Below are positions 1-6,615 of a stretch of 12,397 nucleotides of DNA, piece after piece. Numbering within the stretch: the first letter of the stretch is position 1; each line of letters begins with the position of its first letter. Location: contig DBHE01000059.1 of assembly GCA_002296055.1 (NCBI GenBank), positions 1 to 12,397 of the forward strand, written 5' to 3'. A program made the translations under genes and the position numbers. Under the pieces are notes generated by a model. The model was not told the DNA's origin, made no database searches, and saw nothing but the letters and a program-made list of their open reading frames with translations. Source of the stretch: Pseudomonadaceae bacterium UBA836. Its GTDB lineage: Bacteria; Pseudomonadota; Gammaproteobacteria; Pseudomonadales; Pseudomonadaceae.

Positions 1-111
1 GATGCCGTACACCATGGTGTAACCGATGGCGATCAGGGCGTAGGTACTGCCCACGGTCAGGCCGTTGATCAGCTGCTGGATAAAGTAATAGAGGGACTCT
101 GGCATGGCCAT
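1..111 (-). CDS. livH: LivH/BraD, branched-chain amino acid ABC permease (N-terminal fragment)
   Basis: Reading leftwards from an ATG at 111-109, 37 codons run to the window edge. The peptide begins MAMPESLYYFIQQ and continues with NGLTVGSTYALIAIGYTMVYGI, the characteristic N-terminus and first membrane segment of LivH/BraD, an inner-membrane permease of the high-affinity leucine/isoleucine/valine importer. A second ATG at 105-103 (MPES...) matches the usual family start equally well; no clear Shine-Dalgarno sequence separates the two. The gene follows livK on the same strand, the normal order of binding protein then permease, with a terminator between them. Only the first of several membrane segments is visible. 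Family identity is confident; the exact start is not. Confidence 0.85.
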   Translation of the reverse strand, partial: MAMPESLYYFIQQLINGLTVGSTYALIAIGYTMVYGI

Positions 112-161
112 GACACCAATAATGCTGGAAGGGCTTTGCTGGCGGGCGCGCAGCAAATAAA

Positions 162-192
162 AGGGCCTGCCAACGGGGGTTGGACAGGCCCT
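162..192 (-). terminator. Rho-independent terminator or attenuator between livK and livH
   Basis: On the minus strand AGGGCCTG pairs with CAGGCCCT, and an inner CAAC/GTTG pairing extends the stem. The hairpin is followed by TTTTATTT, so it looks like an intrinsic terminator lying 13 bases beyond the livK stop and upstream of livH. A partial terminator here would explain how a binding protein is made in excess over the membrane components of the same operon; that role is inferred. The opposite strand has no T-run after the hairpin. Confidence 0.85.
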
Positions 193-204
193 GAGCGGTC
201 TTGC

Positions 205-1332
205 TTACTCGGTCATTGCGGTCTTGGTGGCGTCGGCGTGCCATTCATAGACAACAAAGTTGAAGTCTTTCAGGTCGCCTTTCTCATCGAAGGCCAGAGT
301 ACCGGTGGGGGTCTCGAAGCTGTTGCTGCGCAGGGCTTCGGCGACGGCCTCGGTATCGGTGCTGTCGGCCAGCTTGATGCCGTCGGCAATCACTTGAACG
401 GCGGCGTAAGCCGGGAAGACGAAGGCGCCGGATGGGTCTTCGTTCTTGGCTTTGAAGGCCTCAACCAGGTGGGCGTTGGCCGGGTCCTGATCAAATGCCT
501 TGGGCAGGGTCACCAGCAGGCCTTCGGAGGCGTCACCGGCAATAGCGGAGATGTCGGTGTTACCCACACCCTCTGGACCCATGAAGCCAACGTCCAGACC
601 CTGCTCTGCAGCCTGACGCAGGATCAGGCCCAGCTCCGGGTGATAGCCGCCGTAGTAGACGAAATCAACGCCTTCCTGACGCAGCTTGGCGATCAGGGCG
701 GAGAAGTCCTTGTCGCCAGCGGTAATACCTTCAAACACCGGTACGTCGATGCCGGCCTCGGTCAGCACCTCACGTACGGCGGTGGCGATACCTTCACCGT
801 ACTGCTGCTTGTCGTGGATGACCGCAACTTTGCTCGGCTTGACCTGCTGGGCGATGTAATTGCCGGCGGTGGGGCCTTGCAGGCTGTCCAGACCGATGGT
901 GCGGAAAATCATCTGATAGCCGCGCTCGGTGATCTCCGGGCTGGTGGAAGCGGCGGTGATCATCAGAATGCCTTCTTCCTCATAAATGTCGGAAGCCGGC
1001 TGGGTGGAGCTGGAGCAGAGGTGGCCAACGACAAAGCTGATGCCCTCGTTGACGATGCGGTTGGCAACGGCGACCGCCTGTTTGGGGTCACAGGCATCGT
1101 CAAACACCACGCCTTCAAGCTGAGCGCCGTTCACGCCGCCAGCCTGGTTGATCTGCTCGATGGCCATCTTGGCGCCGATGAACTGCATGTCGCCATACTG
1201 GGCAACCGGGCCGGTAACCGGGCCGGCCAGCGCGATCTTGATGGTGTCGGCAGCCAGCGCATAGCTGCTGGCGCCTGCCAGTGCGGCGGCGGCGATCATC
1301 CGGGAAAGTGCTTTCTTGTGTGCCATTTTCAT
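205..1332 (-). CDS. livK: LivK/BraC, branched-chain amino acid ABC transporter substrate-binding protein
   Basis: The 375-residue protein is a periplasmic binding protein of type I fold that captures leucine, isoleucine and valine (often also alanine or threonine in BraC) and delivers them to the LivHMGF complex. A signal peptide covers about residues 1-27: a basic start, a hydrophobic core and ALA before ADTIK. The mature start DTIKIALAGPVTGPVAQYG is typical. Two cysteines, in DDACDPKQA and GHLCSSST, match the conserved disulfide pair of LivJ/LivK, and AASTSPEIT and YGGYHPELG match ligand-pocket segments. The length is normal. ATG at 1332 is used; the second ATG two codons later is possible, and the ribosome site is weak. 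The gene is followed by a terminator and then livH, with a palindrome about 62 bases upstream of the start. Confidence 0.95.
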   Translation of the reverse strand: MKMAHKKALSRMIAAAALAGASSYALAADTIKIALAGPVTGPVAQYGDMQFIGAKMAIEQINQAGGVNGAQLEGVVFDDACDPKQAVAVANRIVNEGISFVVGHLCSSSTQPASDIYEEEGILMITAASTSPEITERGYQMIFRTIGLDSLQGPTAGNYIAQQVKPSKVAVIHDKQQYGEGIATAVREVLTEAGIDVPVFEGITAGDKDFSALIAKLRQEGVDFVYYGGYHPELGLILRQAAEQGLDVGFMGPEGVGNTDISAIAGDASEGLLVTLPKAFDQDPANAHLVEAFKAKNEDPSGAFVFPAYAAVQVIADGIKLADSTDTEAVAEALRSNSFETPTGTLAFDEKGDLKDFNFVVYEWHADATKTAMTE

Positions 1333-1393
1333 GTCATCTGCTCGCTTGTGTTGTTATGCCGAAGTCGTGTTGGCTTGTACTTTGATAAGTGAA

Positions 1394-1410
1394 GAATACA
1401 AACGGTATTC
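1394..1410. promoter_or_regulatory. Palindrome GAATAC-N5-GTATTC upstream of livK
   Basis: A perfect 6-base inverted repeat with a 5-base spacer is centred about 70 bases upstream of the livK start. An overlapping CGGTA-N10-TACCG repeat spans 1403-1422. The position and symmetry suit a dimeric repressor or activator site controlling livK, but I do not recognise the motif as belonging to a named regulator and could not place a convincing sigma-70 promoter around it. Chance occurrence is possible. Confidence 0.35.
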
Positions 1411-1603
1411 GGAACTGTACCGGCGCAGTTTAGCAACCGCCAAGCCGGCAGGGAAAGCCGGTCGTGCACAATCTGGAGCTATGTCCGTAAACTGCAACAT
1501 TCTGTCTGTATGGCGACATGTTCACGTTCACATTACCCTTTTCCGGCGATTTTGCCTGCGCGGCAAGATACCAGGCGGGGGCGGGTTGTGGCGCTGATCC
1601 GGG

Positions 1604-1639
1604 CTTCCCTTGTATGCTTCGGCCCGAACACAAGGGGAG
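1604..1639 (+). promoter_or_regulatory. Hairpin sequestering the Shine-Dalgarno of the DUF2288 gene
   Basis: CTTCCCTTGT (1604-1613) can pair over ten positions, including one G-U pair, with ACAAGGGGAG (1630-1639). The right arm contains the whole purine-rich ribosome site AAGGGGAG that serves the ATG at 1651. A further short TTCG/CGAA pairing can stack inside the loop. If transcription starts upstream of 1604, translation could be limited by this stem. If the weak -10-like TATGCT at 1613-1618 is the promoter, the left arm would not be in the RNA and the hairpin would not form. Confidence 0.45.
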
Positions 1640-1650
1640 TTTTAACGGCA

Positions 1651-1953
1651 ATGACAGTCTCGGACGAGGCCTACGCGGCCATTCTTGGCGCTACCGCTCA
1701 AATTGAATGGAGCGTGTTGGAGCCGCATTTCGCGCGTGGCGATTTGCTCGCGGTGGCGCCGCAGCTTGACCTGGTGGCGGTAGCGGCGGCGATGATGGAA
1801 GACAACAGCGAGGCTATCAAGGGCTGGATGGATGCCGGACAACTGCAGGTGGCCAGTGACAGCCAGGCCGCTGATTGGGCGGAACGCCAGCCTGATACCC
1901 TGTGGGCGGTAGTGATTCGTCCTTGGGTGCTGGTGCAGGAACGGGCCGGCTAA
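1651..1953 (+). CDS. DUF2288 family protein
   Basis: The 100-residue, acidic, soluble protein matches the DUF2288 family in length and in its landmarks as I recall them: an N-terminal AYAAILGATAQIEWSVLEPHF segment, LDLVAVAAAMMEDN, a GWMDAGQL turn, and the near-C-terminal LWAVVIRPWVLVQERA. The function of the family is unknown. No signal peptide or membrane segment is seen. I chose the ATG at 1651 because it has AAGGGGAG at 1632-1639 and gives the family's usual length; the frame is open back to 1510, but that extension is not family-like. The gene is divergent from livK and convergent with the importer permease, whose stop codon it overlaps by four bases (1950-1953). Confidence 0.85.
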   Translation: MTVSDEAYAAILGATAQIEWSVLEPHFARGDLLAVAPQLDLVAVAAAMMEDNSEAIKGWMDAGQLQVASDSQAADWAERQPDTLWAVVIRPWVLVQERAG

Positions 1954-2717
1954 CTACCCAACCTGGCGCGAATCCAGCCGCTTAGCGCGTCGACCAGCAG
2001 CACCATCACCAGCATCGCAATGATCACGCTTGCCGCCTTCGACTGTTGGAACAGACTCAGGGTGACGTGCAGCATCTGGCCGAGCCCGCCGGCGCCAACG
2101 AAGCCCAGCACGGCGGCCATGCGAATGTTGTTTTCCCAGCGATACAGGCTGTAGGACAGCCATTGCGGCAGCACGCTGGGCAGGGTGCCATAGAGAAAGG
2201 CTGCGACACGCCCGGCGCCAGCGTCGCGCAGGGCCTGCGCGGGCGCGGATGGCGTGTTCTCCAGCGCCTCGGCAAACAGCCGGCCCAGCACACCGGTGGT
2301 ATGCAGAGCCAGCGCCAGGGTGCCGGCAAAGGGGCCGAGGCCAGCAGCCAGCACCATTAGTGCGGCCCACACCAGTTCAGGCACCGAACGCAGGGCGTTG
2401 AGCAGCAGACGACAAAGCGCGCGGGCTGCTCCGCCCAGGCGGCCGGCCGCCAGCAGGCTGAACAGAGCGCCGAAGATGGCAGCCAGCAGCGTGCCAATCG
2501 CGGAAATGGCTAGGGTTTCCAGCGCGCCGTGCCACAGCTTGGCCAGCCAGGCAGGGCTGGTGTTGGGTGGGAAGAACGCCGCCGCGTAGCTGTGCATCTG
2601 GCTTCGACCGTCTGCTGTTAGCAGGGCGCTCAAATCAAGCTGTAGCCAGATGAACGAGGCCAGCACTGCTGCCAGCAGCAGGCCGAGGGTCAGCAGGTTG
2701 CCCAGTGTGCGTCTCAT
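1950..2717 (-). CDS. PhnE-type ABC transporter permease, second subunit
   Basis: This is an inner-membrane permease of 255 residues in the phosphonate/phosphite importer class (PhnE/PtxC). Hydrophobic segments lie near residues 8-25, 65-90, 112-140 and 228-247. The family signatures are NALRSVPELVWAALMV (107-122), the cytoplasmic EAA-like loop around AEALENTPSAPAQALRDAG (149-167), and GFVGAGGLGQ (205-214). The ATG at 2717 is preceded by GGAGG at good spacing and overlaps the upstream permease stop as ATGA, so the two should be translationally coupled; the frame extends further upstream, but only in the shadow of that gene. Both permeases resemble each other and probably form a heterodimeric channel. 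It is the last gene of the importer operon. Confidence 0.9.
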   Translation of the reverse strand: MRRTLGNLLTLGLLLAAVLASFIWLQLDLSALLTADGRSQMHSYAAAFFPPNTSPAWLAKLWHGALETLAISAIGTLLAAIFGALFSLLAAGRLGGAARALCRLLLNALRSVPELVWAALMVLAAGLGPFAGTLALALHTTGVLGRLFAEALENTPSAPAQALRDAGAGRVAAFLYGTLPSVLPQWLSYSLYRWENNIRMAAVLGFVGAGGLGQMLHVTLSLFQQSKAASVIIAMLVMVLLVDALSGWIRARLGS

Positions 2718-3550
2718 GCCAGCCTCCGACGCAGCAGCAGGCTTATCTGATCTGCCAGCAGCACCAGCAGCAAGAAGGTAATCAGGATACTCACCACCTC
2801 GCCGCCGGCAAACATGCGGATCGACAGGTCGATCATCTGCCCCAGGCCGCCTGCGCCGACAAACCCCATGACCACCGAGGCGCGTACGGCACACTCCCAG
2901 CGGTAAAGGGTATAAGACGTCAGTTCCTGGGCGGCATTAGGCAGTAGCCCATAAAAGAACGCCGCCAGACGTGAGCTGCCGCCGAGTAGCAGGGCGCGCG
3001 CGGGTGCTGCGTCTACTGACTCCAGAATTTCTGCGTAGACCTTGCCCAGCATGCCGCTGTAGGTGATGGCGATGGCCAGTACCCCGGCGGTTGGCCCCAG
3101 GCCAACTGCGCGCACAAACAGCAGTGCCCAGACAATCTCCGGAATGCTGCGCAGCACCATCAACAGCAGGCGCACGGGGTAGCGCAGCAGTCGACCGGGC
3201 AGGCCGGCGCGGCCGCTCAGTAGCCGCGAGATGGACAGCGCGCGGGTCGCCAGCAGCGCCGCTGGTATCGCCAGCAGCAGTGCCAGGGTCATGCCGGCGG
3301 TGGCCATGGCCAGAGTTTCCAGGGTGGCCTTGGCCAACAGGCGCAGAAACTCTGGCTCGCGCTCTGGCGGCCAGAAACCTGCTAGAAAGCGCCCAATGGT
3401 GTCCAGGCTCTGGCTGTTGAACAGTGTTTGCGGCCGGAACTCGGTCAGTTGCAGGCCAGGCCATAACAGAGCAATCAGCAGCAGGGTGATCAGCGCTCTG
3501 GGCAGGGCGGCTGGGTCGTGAGGATGCCAGCGATGGGCCTGACGGATCAT
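2714..3550 (-). CDS. PhnE-type ABC transporter permease, first subunit
   Basis: This 278-residue membrane protein is a paralogue of the permease that follows it. Hydrophobic stretches are near residues 18-35, 75-103, 126-165 and 250-270. Signatures include LRSIPEIVWALLFVRAVGLGP (133-153), the EAA-like loop EILESVDAAPARALLLGG (174-191), YTLYRWE (213-219) and GFVGAGGLGQ (229-238), all typical of PhnE. The ATG at 3550 lies 10 bases after the ATPase stop and has only a weak ribosome site (GAG), so coupling to the ATPase gene is likely. The downstream permease starts inside its stop codon. Two separate permease subunits, rather than one homodimer, occur in several phosphonate-class importers. Confidence 0.9.
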   Translation of the reverse strand: MIRQAHRWHPHDPAALPRALITLLLIALLWPGLQLTEFRPQTLFNSQSLDTIGRFLAGFWPPEREPEFLRLLAKATLETLAMATAGMTLALLLAIPAALLATRALSISRLLSGRAGLPGRLLRYPVRLLLMVLRSIPEIVWALLFVRAVGLGPTAGVLAIAITYSGMLGKVYAEILESVDAAPARALLLGGSSRLAAFFYGLLPNAAQELTSYTLYRWECAVRASVVMGFVGAGGLGQMIDLSIRMFAGGEVVSILITFLLLVLLADQISLLLRRRLA

Positions 3551-3560
3551 TCGGTGTGGC

Positions 3561-4364
3561 TCAGCAGCGGCCTGGCCGCACAGTGGCGACCGGGCTGTCT
3601 GGTGACGGCGTGGCGGTGCTCAGGCTGGCATTGGCATAGAGCGCCGACAGGTCCTGCTGACTGACCTGCGTACTGGCCTTGTCAAAGAGCACGCGGCCAT
3701 CGCGCAGGCCCAGTACCCGTGGAAAGTGGCGCAGCGCCAACTCTACGGCATGCAGGCTGGCGATTAGCGGCACACCACGCTCGCGCGCCACCTCCCCGAG
3801 CAATGCCAGGGTGTGGTCGGCCAGTACCGGGTCCATGGCTGACACCGGCTCGTCAGCCAGCAGCAGATCAGGCTGCTGGTATAACGTGCGGGCTATGCCG
3901 ACACGTTGCTGTTGGCCACCAGATAGCTGATCGCAGCGCTGGAACAGCTTGTCGGCCAGATCCAGACGTGCGAGTTCGCGCTCAGCGCCGGTGGCGTCCA
4001 GCGGGTAGCAGAGCGAGAGCAGGGCGCGGGCTAGAGACCACTGACCTAGTCGACCAGCCAGTACCGCGGTGACCACGCGCTGACGCGGCGGCAGTGGCGG
4101 GCTCTGGTGAATCAGGCCGATGCGGCTGCGTAGCTGGCGCAGGGGGCGGCCGTGCAAATTGACCGGCTGCTGGTCCAACAGCGTCAGGCTGCCACTGGTT
4201 GGCTGCAGACTGGTGGCCAGCAGACGTAGCAGTGTGGTTTTGCCGGCGCCCGAGGGGCCGATAATAGCCACCTGCTCGCCGGCCTCCAGCTGTAGGTCAA
4301 TGTCGTGCAGTGCCCGCTGCCCGTTGGGGTGAACATAGCTCACCCCGGACAGGCGCAGACTCAC
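3561..4364 (-). CDS. PhnC-type ABC transporter ATP-binding protein
   Basis: The 267-residue cytoplasmic ATPase powers the importer. All nucleotide-binding motifs are intact: Walker A GPSGAGKT (36-43), Q-loop glutamine in LIHQSPP (Q87), signature LSGGQQQR (147-154), Walker B LLLADE (167-172) and the switch histidine in SLHAVE (H205). The opening order and the YPLDATGAERE segment fit the PhnC family. The start is a GTG at 4364-4362 that overlaps the TGA of the binding-protein gene, with no strong ribosome site of its own, which points to translational coupling. About 25 C-terminal residues rich in Ser, Pro and Thr extend past the usual domain and are probably disordered. Confidence 0.93.
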   Translation of the reverse strand: MSLRLSGVSYVHPNGQRALHDIDLQLEAGEQVAIIGPSGAGKTTLLRLLATSLQPTSGSLTLLDQQPVNLHGRPLRQLRSRIGLIHQSPPLPPRQRVVTAVLAGRLGQWSLARALLSLCYPLDATGAERELARLDLADKLFQRCDQLSGGQQQRVGIARTLYQQPDLLLADEPVSAMDPVLADHTLALLGEVARERGVPLIASLHAVELALRHFPRVLGLRDGRVLFDKASTQVSQQDLSALYANASLSTATPSPDSPVATVRPGRC

Positions 4365-5230
4365 TCCAGCAGGCCGGCAGCGCGGGCGGCTTGCTCGATA
4401 CCTTCGTAGTTTTCAGGCGCGGTAGCAATAAAGCGGGAGGCGCGCTGCAGATCAAGGATGGCCTTGTGTTCCGGGTTGGCCGGGTCCAACGCCAGGAAGG
4501 CGGCCTTGATGCGCTCAACCAGTTCGGGCTCCAGGTCGCCGCGCACGGTCCAGTTGTAGTCATAGTAGGTCGGGGTAGTGGTGTAGACCCGCACTTTGTC
4601 GGTGTTGACCTTGTTTTCTTCCAGCAGCTTTTCCCATACGGAGGAGTTGAGCACGCCAGCATCCACCTTGCCTGACTCGACCCAGGCTACGGTTGCGTCG
4701 TGGGCGCCGGAAAAGCCGACGCGGCTGAAGAAGGCGTCTGGATCGATGCCGTCTTGCTGCAGGAAGTAGCGCGGCATCAGGTGCCCGGAGGTGGAGGACA
4801 CCGAGCCGAAAGCAAAGCTCTTGCCTTCCAGGTCGGCGTGGCTCTGAACGTCGGGATCAGCAGTGATAAAGGTACTGGTGAAGACTTCGTCCTGCTCGCG
4901 CTGTACCAGCGGAATAGCGTTGCCGGTGCGCAGCTTGGCCTGTACGAAGGTGAAGCCACCCAGCCAGGCCAGGTCCAGGCGCTTGGCGGCCAGCGCTTCG
5001 ACTACGCCGGCGTAGTCGGATACCGGTTGAAATTCCACGGGCATGCCCAGTTCTGCTTCCAGATACTTGCCCAGCGGTTCGAATTTGCGCTGTAGCTCGG
5101 TAGGCGCTTCATCGGGGATGGCGGAGACGCGCAAGGTGGTGGTCTCGGCCTGGGCCGTGGCGGTGAACAGGGTGGCGACAGACAGGCACAGGCCTGCAAG
5201 CAGCGCCATGGGGCGATTGCGTGTGGACAT
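4361..5230 (-). CDS. Phosphonate/phosphite-class ABC substrate-binding protein (possible selenate-associated branch)
   Basis: This is a 289-residue periplasmic binding protein of the PhnD/PtxB type. A signal peptide ends near A28 (ATAQA before ETTTLRVSA). The family core includes IPDEAPTELQRKFEPLGKY, DLAWLGGFTFVQ (86-97) and the oxyanion-pocket segment FGSVSSTSGHLMPRYF (141-156), followed by GAHDATVAWVESGKVDAGV (175-193) and TTPTYYDYNWTVRGDL. These latter segments match my memory of pseudomonad proteins labelled 'putative selenate ABC transporter substrate-binding protein', so selenate or another oxyanion is as likely as a phosphonate. ATG 5230 was chosen for its GGAG ribosome site and because the signal peptide starts there. 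It is the first gene of the four-gene importer operon, divergent from the hyi-like gene. No C-P lyase, phosphonatase or phosphite dehydrogenase gene is present. Confidence 0.85.
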   Translation of the reverse strand: MSTRNRPMALLAGLCLSVATLFTATAQAETTTLRVSAIPDEAPTELQRKFEPLGKYLEAELGMPVEFQPVSDYAGVVEALAAKRLDLAWLGGFTFVQAKLRTGNAIPLVQREQDEVFTSTFITADPDVQSHADLEGKSFAFGSVSSTSGHLMPRYFLQQDGIDPDAFFSRVGFSGAHDATVAWVESGKVDAGVLNSSVWEKLLEENKVNTDKVRVYTTTPTYYDYNWTVRGDLEPELVERIKAAFLALDPANPEHKAILDLQRASRFIATAPENYEGIEQAARAAGLLE

Positions 5231-5258
5231 GGTTTTTCTCCGGTTCAATAGCGGATGA

Positions 5259-5282
5259 CTCGGGCCCGAGGGTCCACTCGGG
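5259..5282. promoter_or_regulatory. Overlapping palindromes in the importer 5' leader
   Basis: CTCGGGCCCGAG (5259-5270) is a perfect 12-base palindrome. Its right half also pairs with a second CTCGGG at 5277-5282 across a 6-base spacer, so two mutually exclusive hairpins can form, or one dimeric protein site plus a half-site. It lies 29-52 bases upstream of the binding-protein start and so within its likely leader or operator. A TACACT -10-like hexamer for the minus strand sits just upstream at 5302-5297, with only a weak -35. The regulatory role is inferred. Confidence 0.4.
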
Positions 5283-5333
5283 CGAGGCGTGAGCGCAGTG
5301 TAGTGAAAAAAACGCCGCAGGCGAAGCAACGGT

Positions 5334-5364
5334 TTGGCTGTTATGAGAGCGCATCCCGTACACT
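5334..5364 (+). promoter_or_regulatory. Possible sigma-70 promoter for the hydroxypyruvate-isomerase-like gene
   Basis: TTGGCT at 5334-5339 and TACACT at 5359-5364 are separated by 19 bases, slightly longer than ideal. They would start transcription near 5371, leaving a leader of about 20 bases with GGAGG before the ATG at 5393. The hexamers match consensus moderately; this is a candidate only. Confidence 0.3.
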
Positions 5365-5392
5365 GGCAGGCCCTTTTCGTGGAGGTACGACC

Positions 5393-6187
5393 ATGAGCTG
5401 GCCGCTGGCTGCCAATCTATCGTTACTGTTTACCGAGCTTCCGCTGTTGGCGCGGATCGACGCTGCGCGTCAGGCGGGGTTCGCCGGCGTGGAAATTCAG
5501 TTTCCCTATGAGACGCCGGCCGACGAGCTGGCCGCCGCGTTAAGTGACGCCCAACTGCCGCTGGTACTGATGAACCTGCCGGCGGGCGATTTTATGCAGG
5601 GCGGCGCCGGGTTGGCTGCTGTCCCTGCGCGGCAGGCGGAATTTGACGCCGCCTTGGCACAGGCGCTGCGCTACGCGGCGGTGGCTCGGCCTGAGCGCAT
5701 CAACGTGCTGCCGGGCCGCTTGGCGGCGGATGTTGAGCGACCCGCTGCGTTGTCGTGTCTGGTAACCAACCTGCGGCGCGCCGCTGATGCCTTCGCCGAA
5801 CTGGGTATCCGGGTTTGCTGTGAAGCCATCAATCGTTTGGATATGCCGGGTTTTCTGGTCTCCGGGGCAGCTGAACTGGCGGAGTTGGTAGCCGATGTAA
5901 ACCACCCTAACTGCCATGCCCAGCTTGATCTCTACCATATGGCGCGCCTGGGCGAAGTGCTGCCCGAGTCTATTGCCAGCCTGGCAGGCCGTATTGGTCA
6001 CGTGCAGTTTGCCGATGCACCGGGTCGCGGCGCGCCGGGTACCGGCGCGATAGATTACACATCGGCGCTGGCGGCCCTGCAGCAGGCGGGCTATCAGGGC
6101 TGGTTGGCTGCCGAATACCGGCCGGCCGGGCAGACCAGTGATGAGTTGCAATGGTTGGCGCAGTGGCGGCGCGCAGGCTGGATTTAA
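5393..6187 (+). CDS. hyi: Hydroxypyruvate isomerase-like sugar-phosphate isomerase/epimerase family protein
   Basis: The 264-residue protein is a xylose-isomerase-like TIM barrel; hydroxypyruvate isomerase of E. coli is about 258 residues. It would interconvert hydroxypyruvate and tartronate semialdehyde in the cytoplasm. It starts MSWPLAANLSLLFTELPLLARI, typical of Hyi, and keeps the metal-site residues in family context: E144 in CCEAINRLDMPGFL, D179 and H182 in QLDLYHMARLG, Q205 in IGHVQFADAPGRGAPGTG, and E241 in AAEYRP. The ATG at 5393 has GGAGG at ideal spacing; the longer open frame from 5255 runs through the divergent promoter region. No glyoxylate carboligase or tartronate semialdehyde reductase gene lies beside it, so a related isomerase activity is possible. 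The stop overlaps the convergent lipoprotein stop by four bases. Confidence 0.88.
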   Translation: MSWPLAANLSLLFTELPLLARIDAARQAGFAGVEIQFPYETPADELAAALSDAQLPLVLMNLPAGDFMQGGAGLAAVPARQAEFDAALAQALRYAAVARPERINVLPGRLAADVERPAALSCLVTNLRRAADAFAELGIRVCCEAINRLDMPGFLVSGAAELAELVADVNHPNCHAQLDLYHMARLGEVLPESIASLAGRIGHVQFADAPGRGAPGTGAIDYTSALAALQQAGYQGWLAAEYRPAGQTSDELQWLAQWRRAGWI

Positions 6188-6615
6188 ACGCCGGGCCCGC
6201 AACGTACCTCTTCTGCGCTCGCCAGCTTGCTCCCGGTGTCAGCGTCCAGCAGCCAGCCGGCTGGACGCCAGCCACGGCGCGAGGCGTGAATGCGATAGCG
6301 CTTGCCAGCCTGAAAGTCAGGGTAGTCGATGGCCAGGATGCAGCGTCGTTCGCCGCTGTTGAAGCCACCGTTGGCCTCGCCGCCACCGCCGGCTACTTCA
6401 AACATAAAGCGCACTTCCAGTCGATGCGCGCCAGCGGGCAGGTCGGGAAACTGCAGGCTGCGCACAGGCTCGCCGTCTAGCCGCTCGGCGTGCAGCCGGT
6501 TGCCAGCCTCGGTTTCCAGCGAGACGCGCGCCAGCGAGGTGTCCAGCGGGGCAGGTGGGGGCGCTGCGCAGGCGCTCACGGCGCTGGCCAGTACCAATAA
6601 AAGCAGGCGTTTCAA
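6184..6615 (-). CDS. Small hypothetical lipoprotein
   Basis: The 143-residue product has a lipoprotein signal: a basic start, LLLLVLASA and the lipobox VSAC with the acylated Cys at 16. A short proline-rich linker follows, then a domain of alternating hydrophobic and polar residues that suggests a small beta-sandwich (ARVSLETEAG, SLQFPDLPAGAHRLEVRF, RCILAIDYPDFQAGKRYRI, ASRRGWRPAGWLLDA). Cys97 and a Cys near the C-terminus could form a disulfide. Aspartate is not at the position after the lipid Cys, so outer-membrane sorting is likely. The start is a TTG at 6615-6613 overlapping the TGA of the upstream sensor gene, with GGAG about 10 bases ahead, so translation is probably coupled. I do not recognise a named family. 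Its operon partner suggests a periplasmic sensing or envelope role. Confidence 0.75.
   Translation of the reverse strand: MKRLLLLVLASAVSACAAPPPAPLDTSLARVSLETEAGNRLHAERLDGEPVRSLQFPDLPAGAHRLEVRFMFEVAGGGGEANGGFNSGERRCILAIDYPDFQAGKRYRIHASRRGWRPAGWLLDADTGSKLASAEEVRCGPGV

Larger units (their letters stand above)
1333..1650. other. Divergent intergenic region between livK and the DUF2288 gene
   Basis: This 318-base spacer must carry the livK promoter (minus strand) and probably the promoter of the DUF2288 gene (plus strand). It holds the GAATAC palindrome at 1394-1410, a small CCGGC/GCCGG hairpin at 1445-1461, and the long stem at 1604-1639 that covers the DUF2288 ribosome-binding site. Open frames crossing it lack ribosome sites and family resemblance. 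No unambiguous -35/-10 pair was found. Confidence 0.6.

Noticed and set aside
136..1392. A 418-codon open frame on the plus strand opposite livK
   Set aside because: It is an antisense shadow. High GC and codon bias keep the frame open; the peptide is low-complexity Gly/Ala/Val-rich, while the minus strand encodes an unmistakable LivK with a signal peptide.
1510..1650. A 47-codon N-terminal extension of the DUF2288 protein
   Set aside because: The family starts near the ATG at 1651, which has its own strong ribosome site; the extension is Arg-rich and unlike the family.
2914..3550. A possible frameshift or duplication because two similar permeases lie in tandem
   Set aside because: Both are full length with their own EAA loop and GFVGAGGLGQ signature, and differ throughout, which is normal for two-permease phosphonate-class importers.
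4297..4662. Medium-length frames on both strands within the binding-protein gene
   Set aside because: They are out of frame with a complete binding protein that shows consistent family motifs across the same bases.
5255..5392. A 46-codon N-terminal extension of the hydroxypyruvate-isomerase-like protein
   Set aside because: It would run through the divergent promoter region and palindromes, and the ATG at 5393 has a near-perfect GGAGG and gives the family's usual N-terminus.
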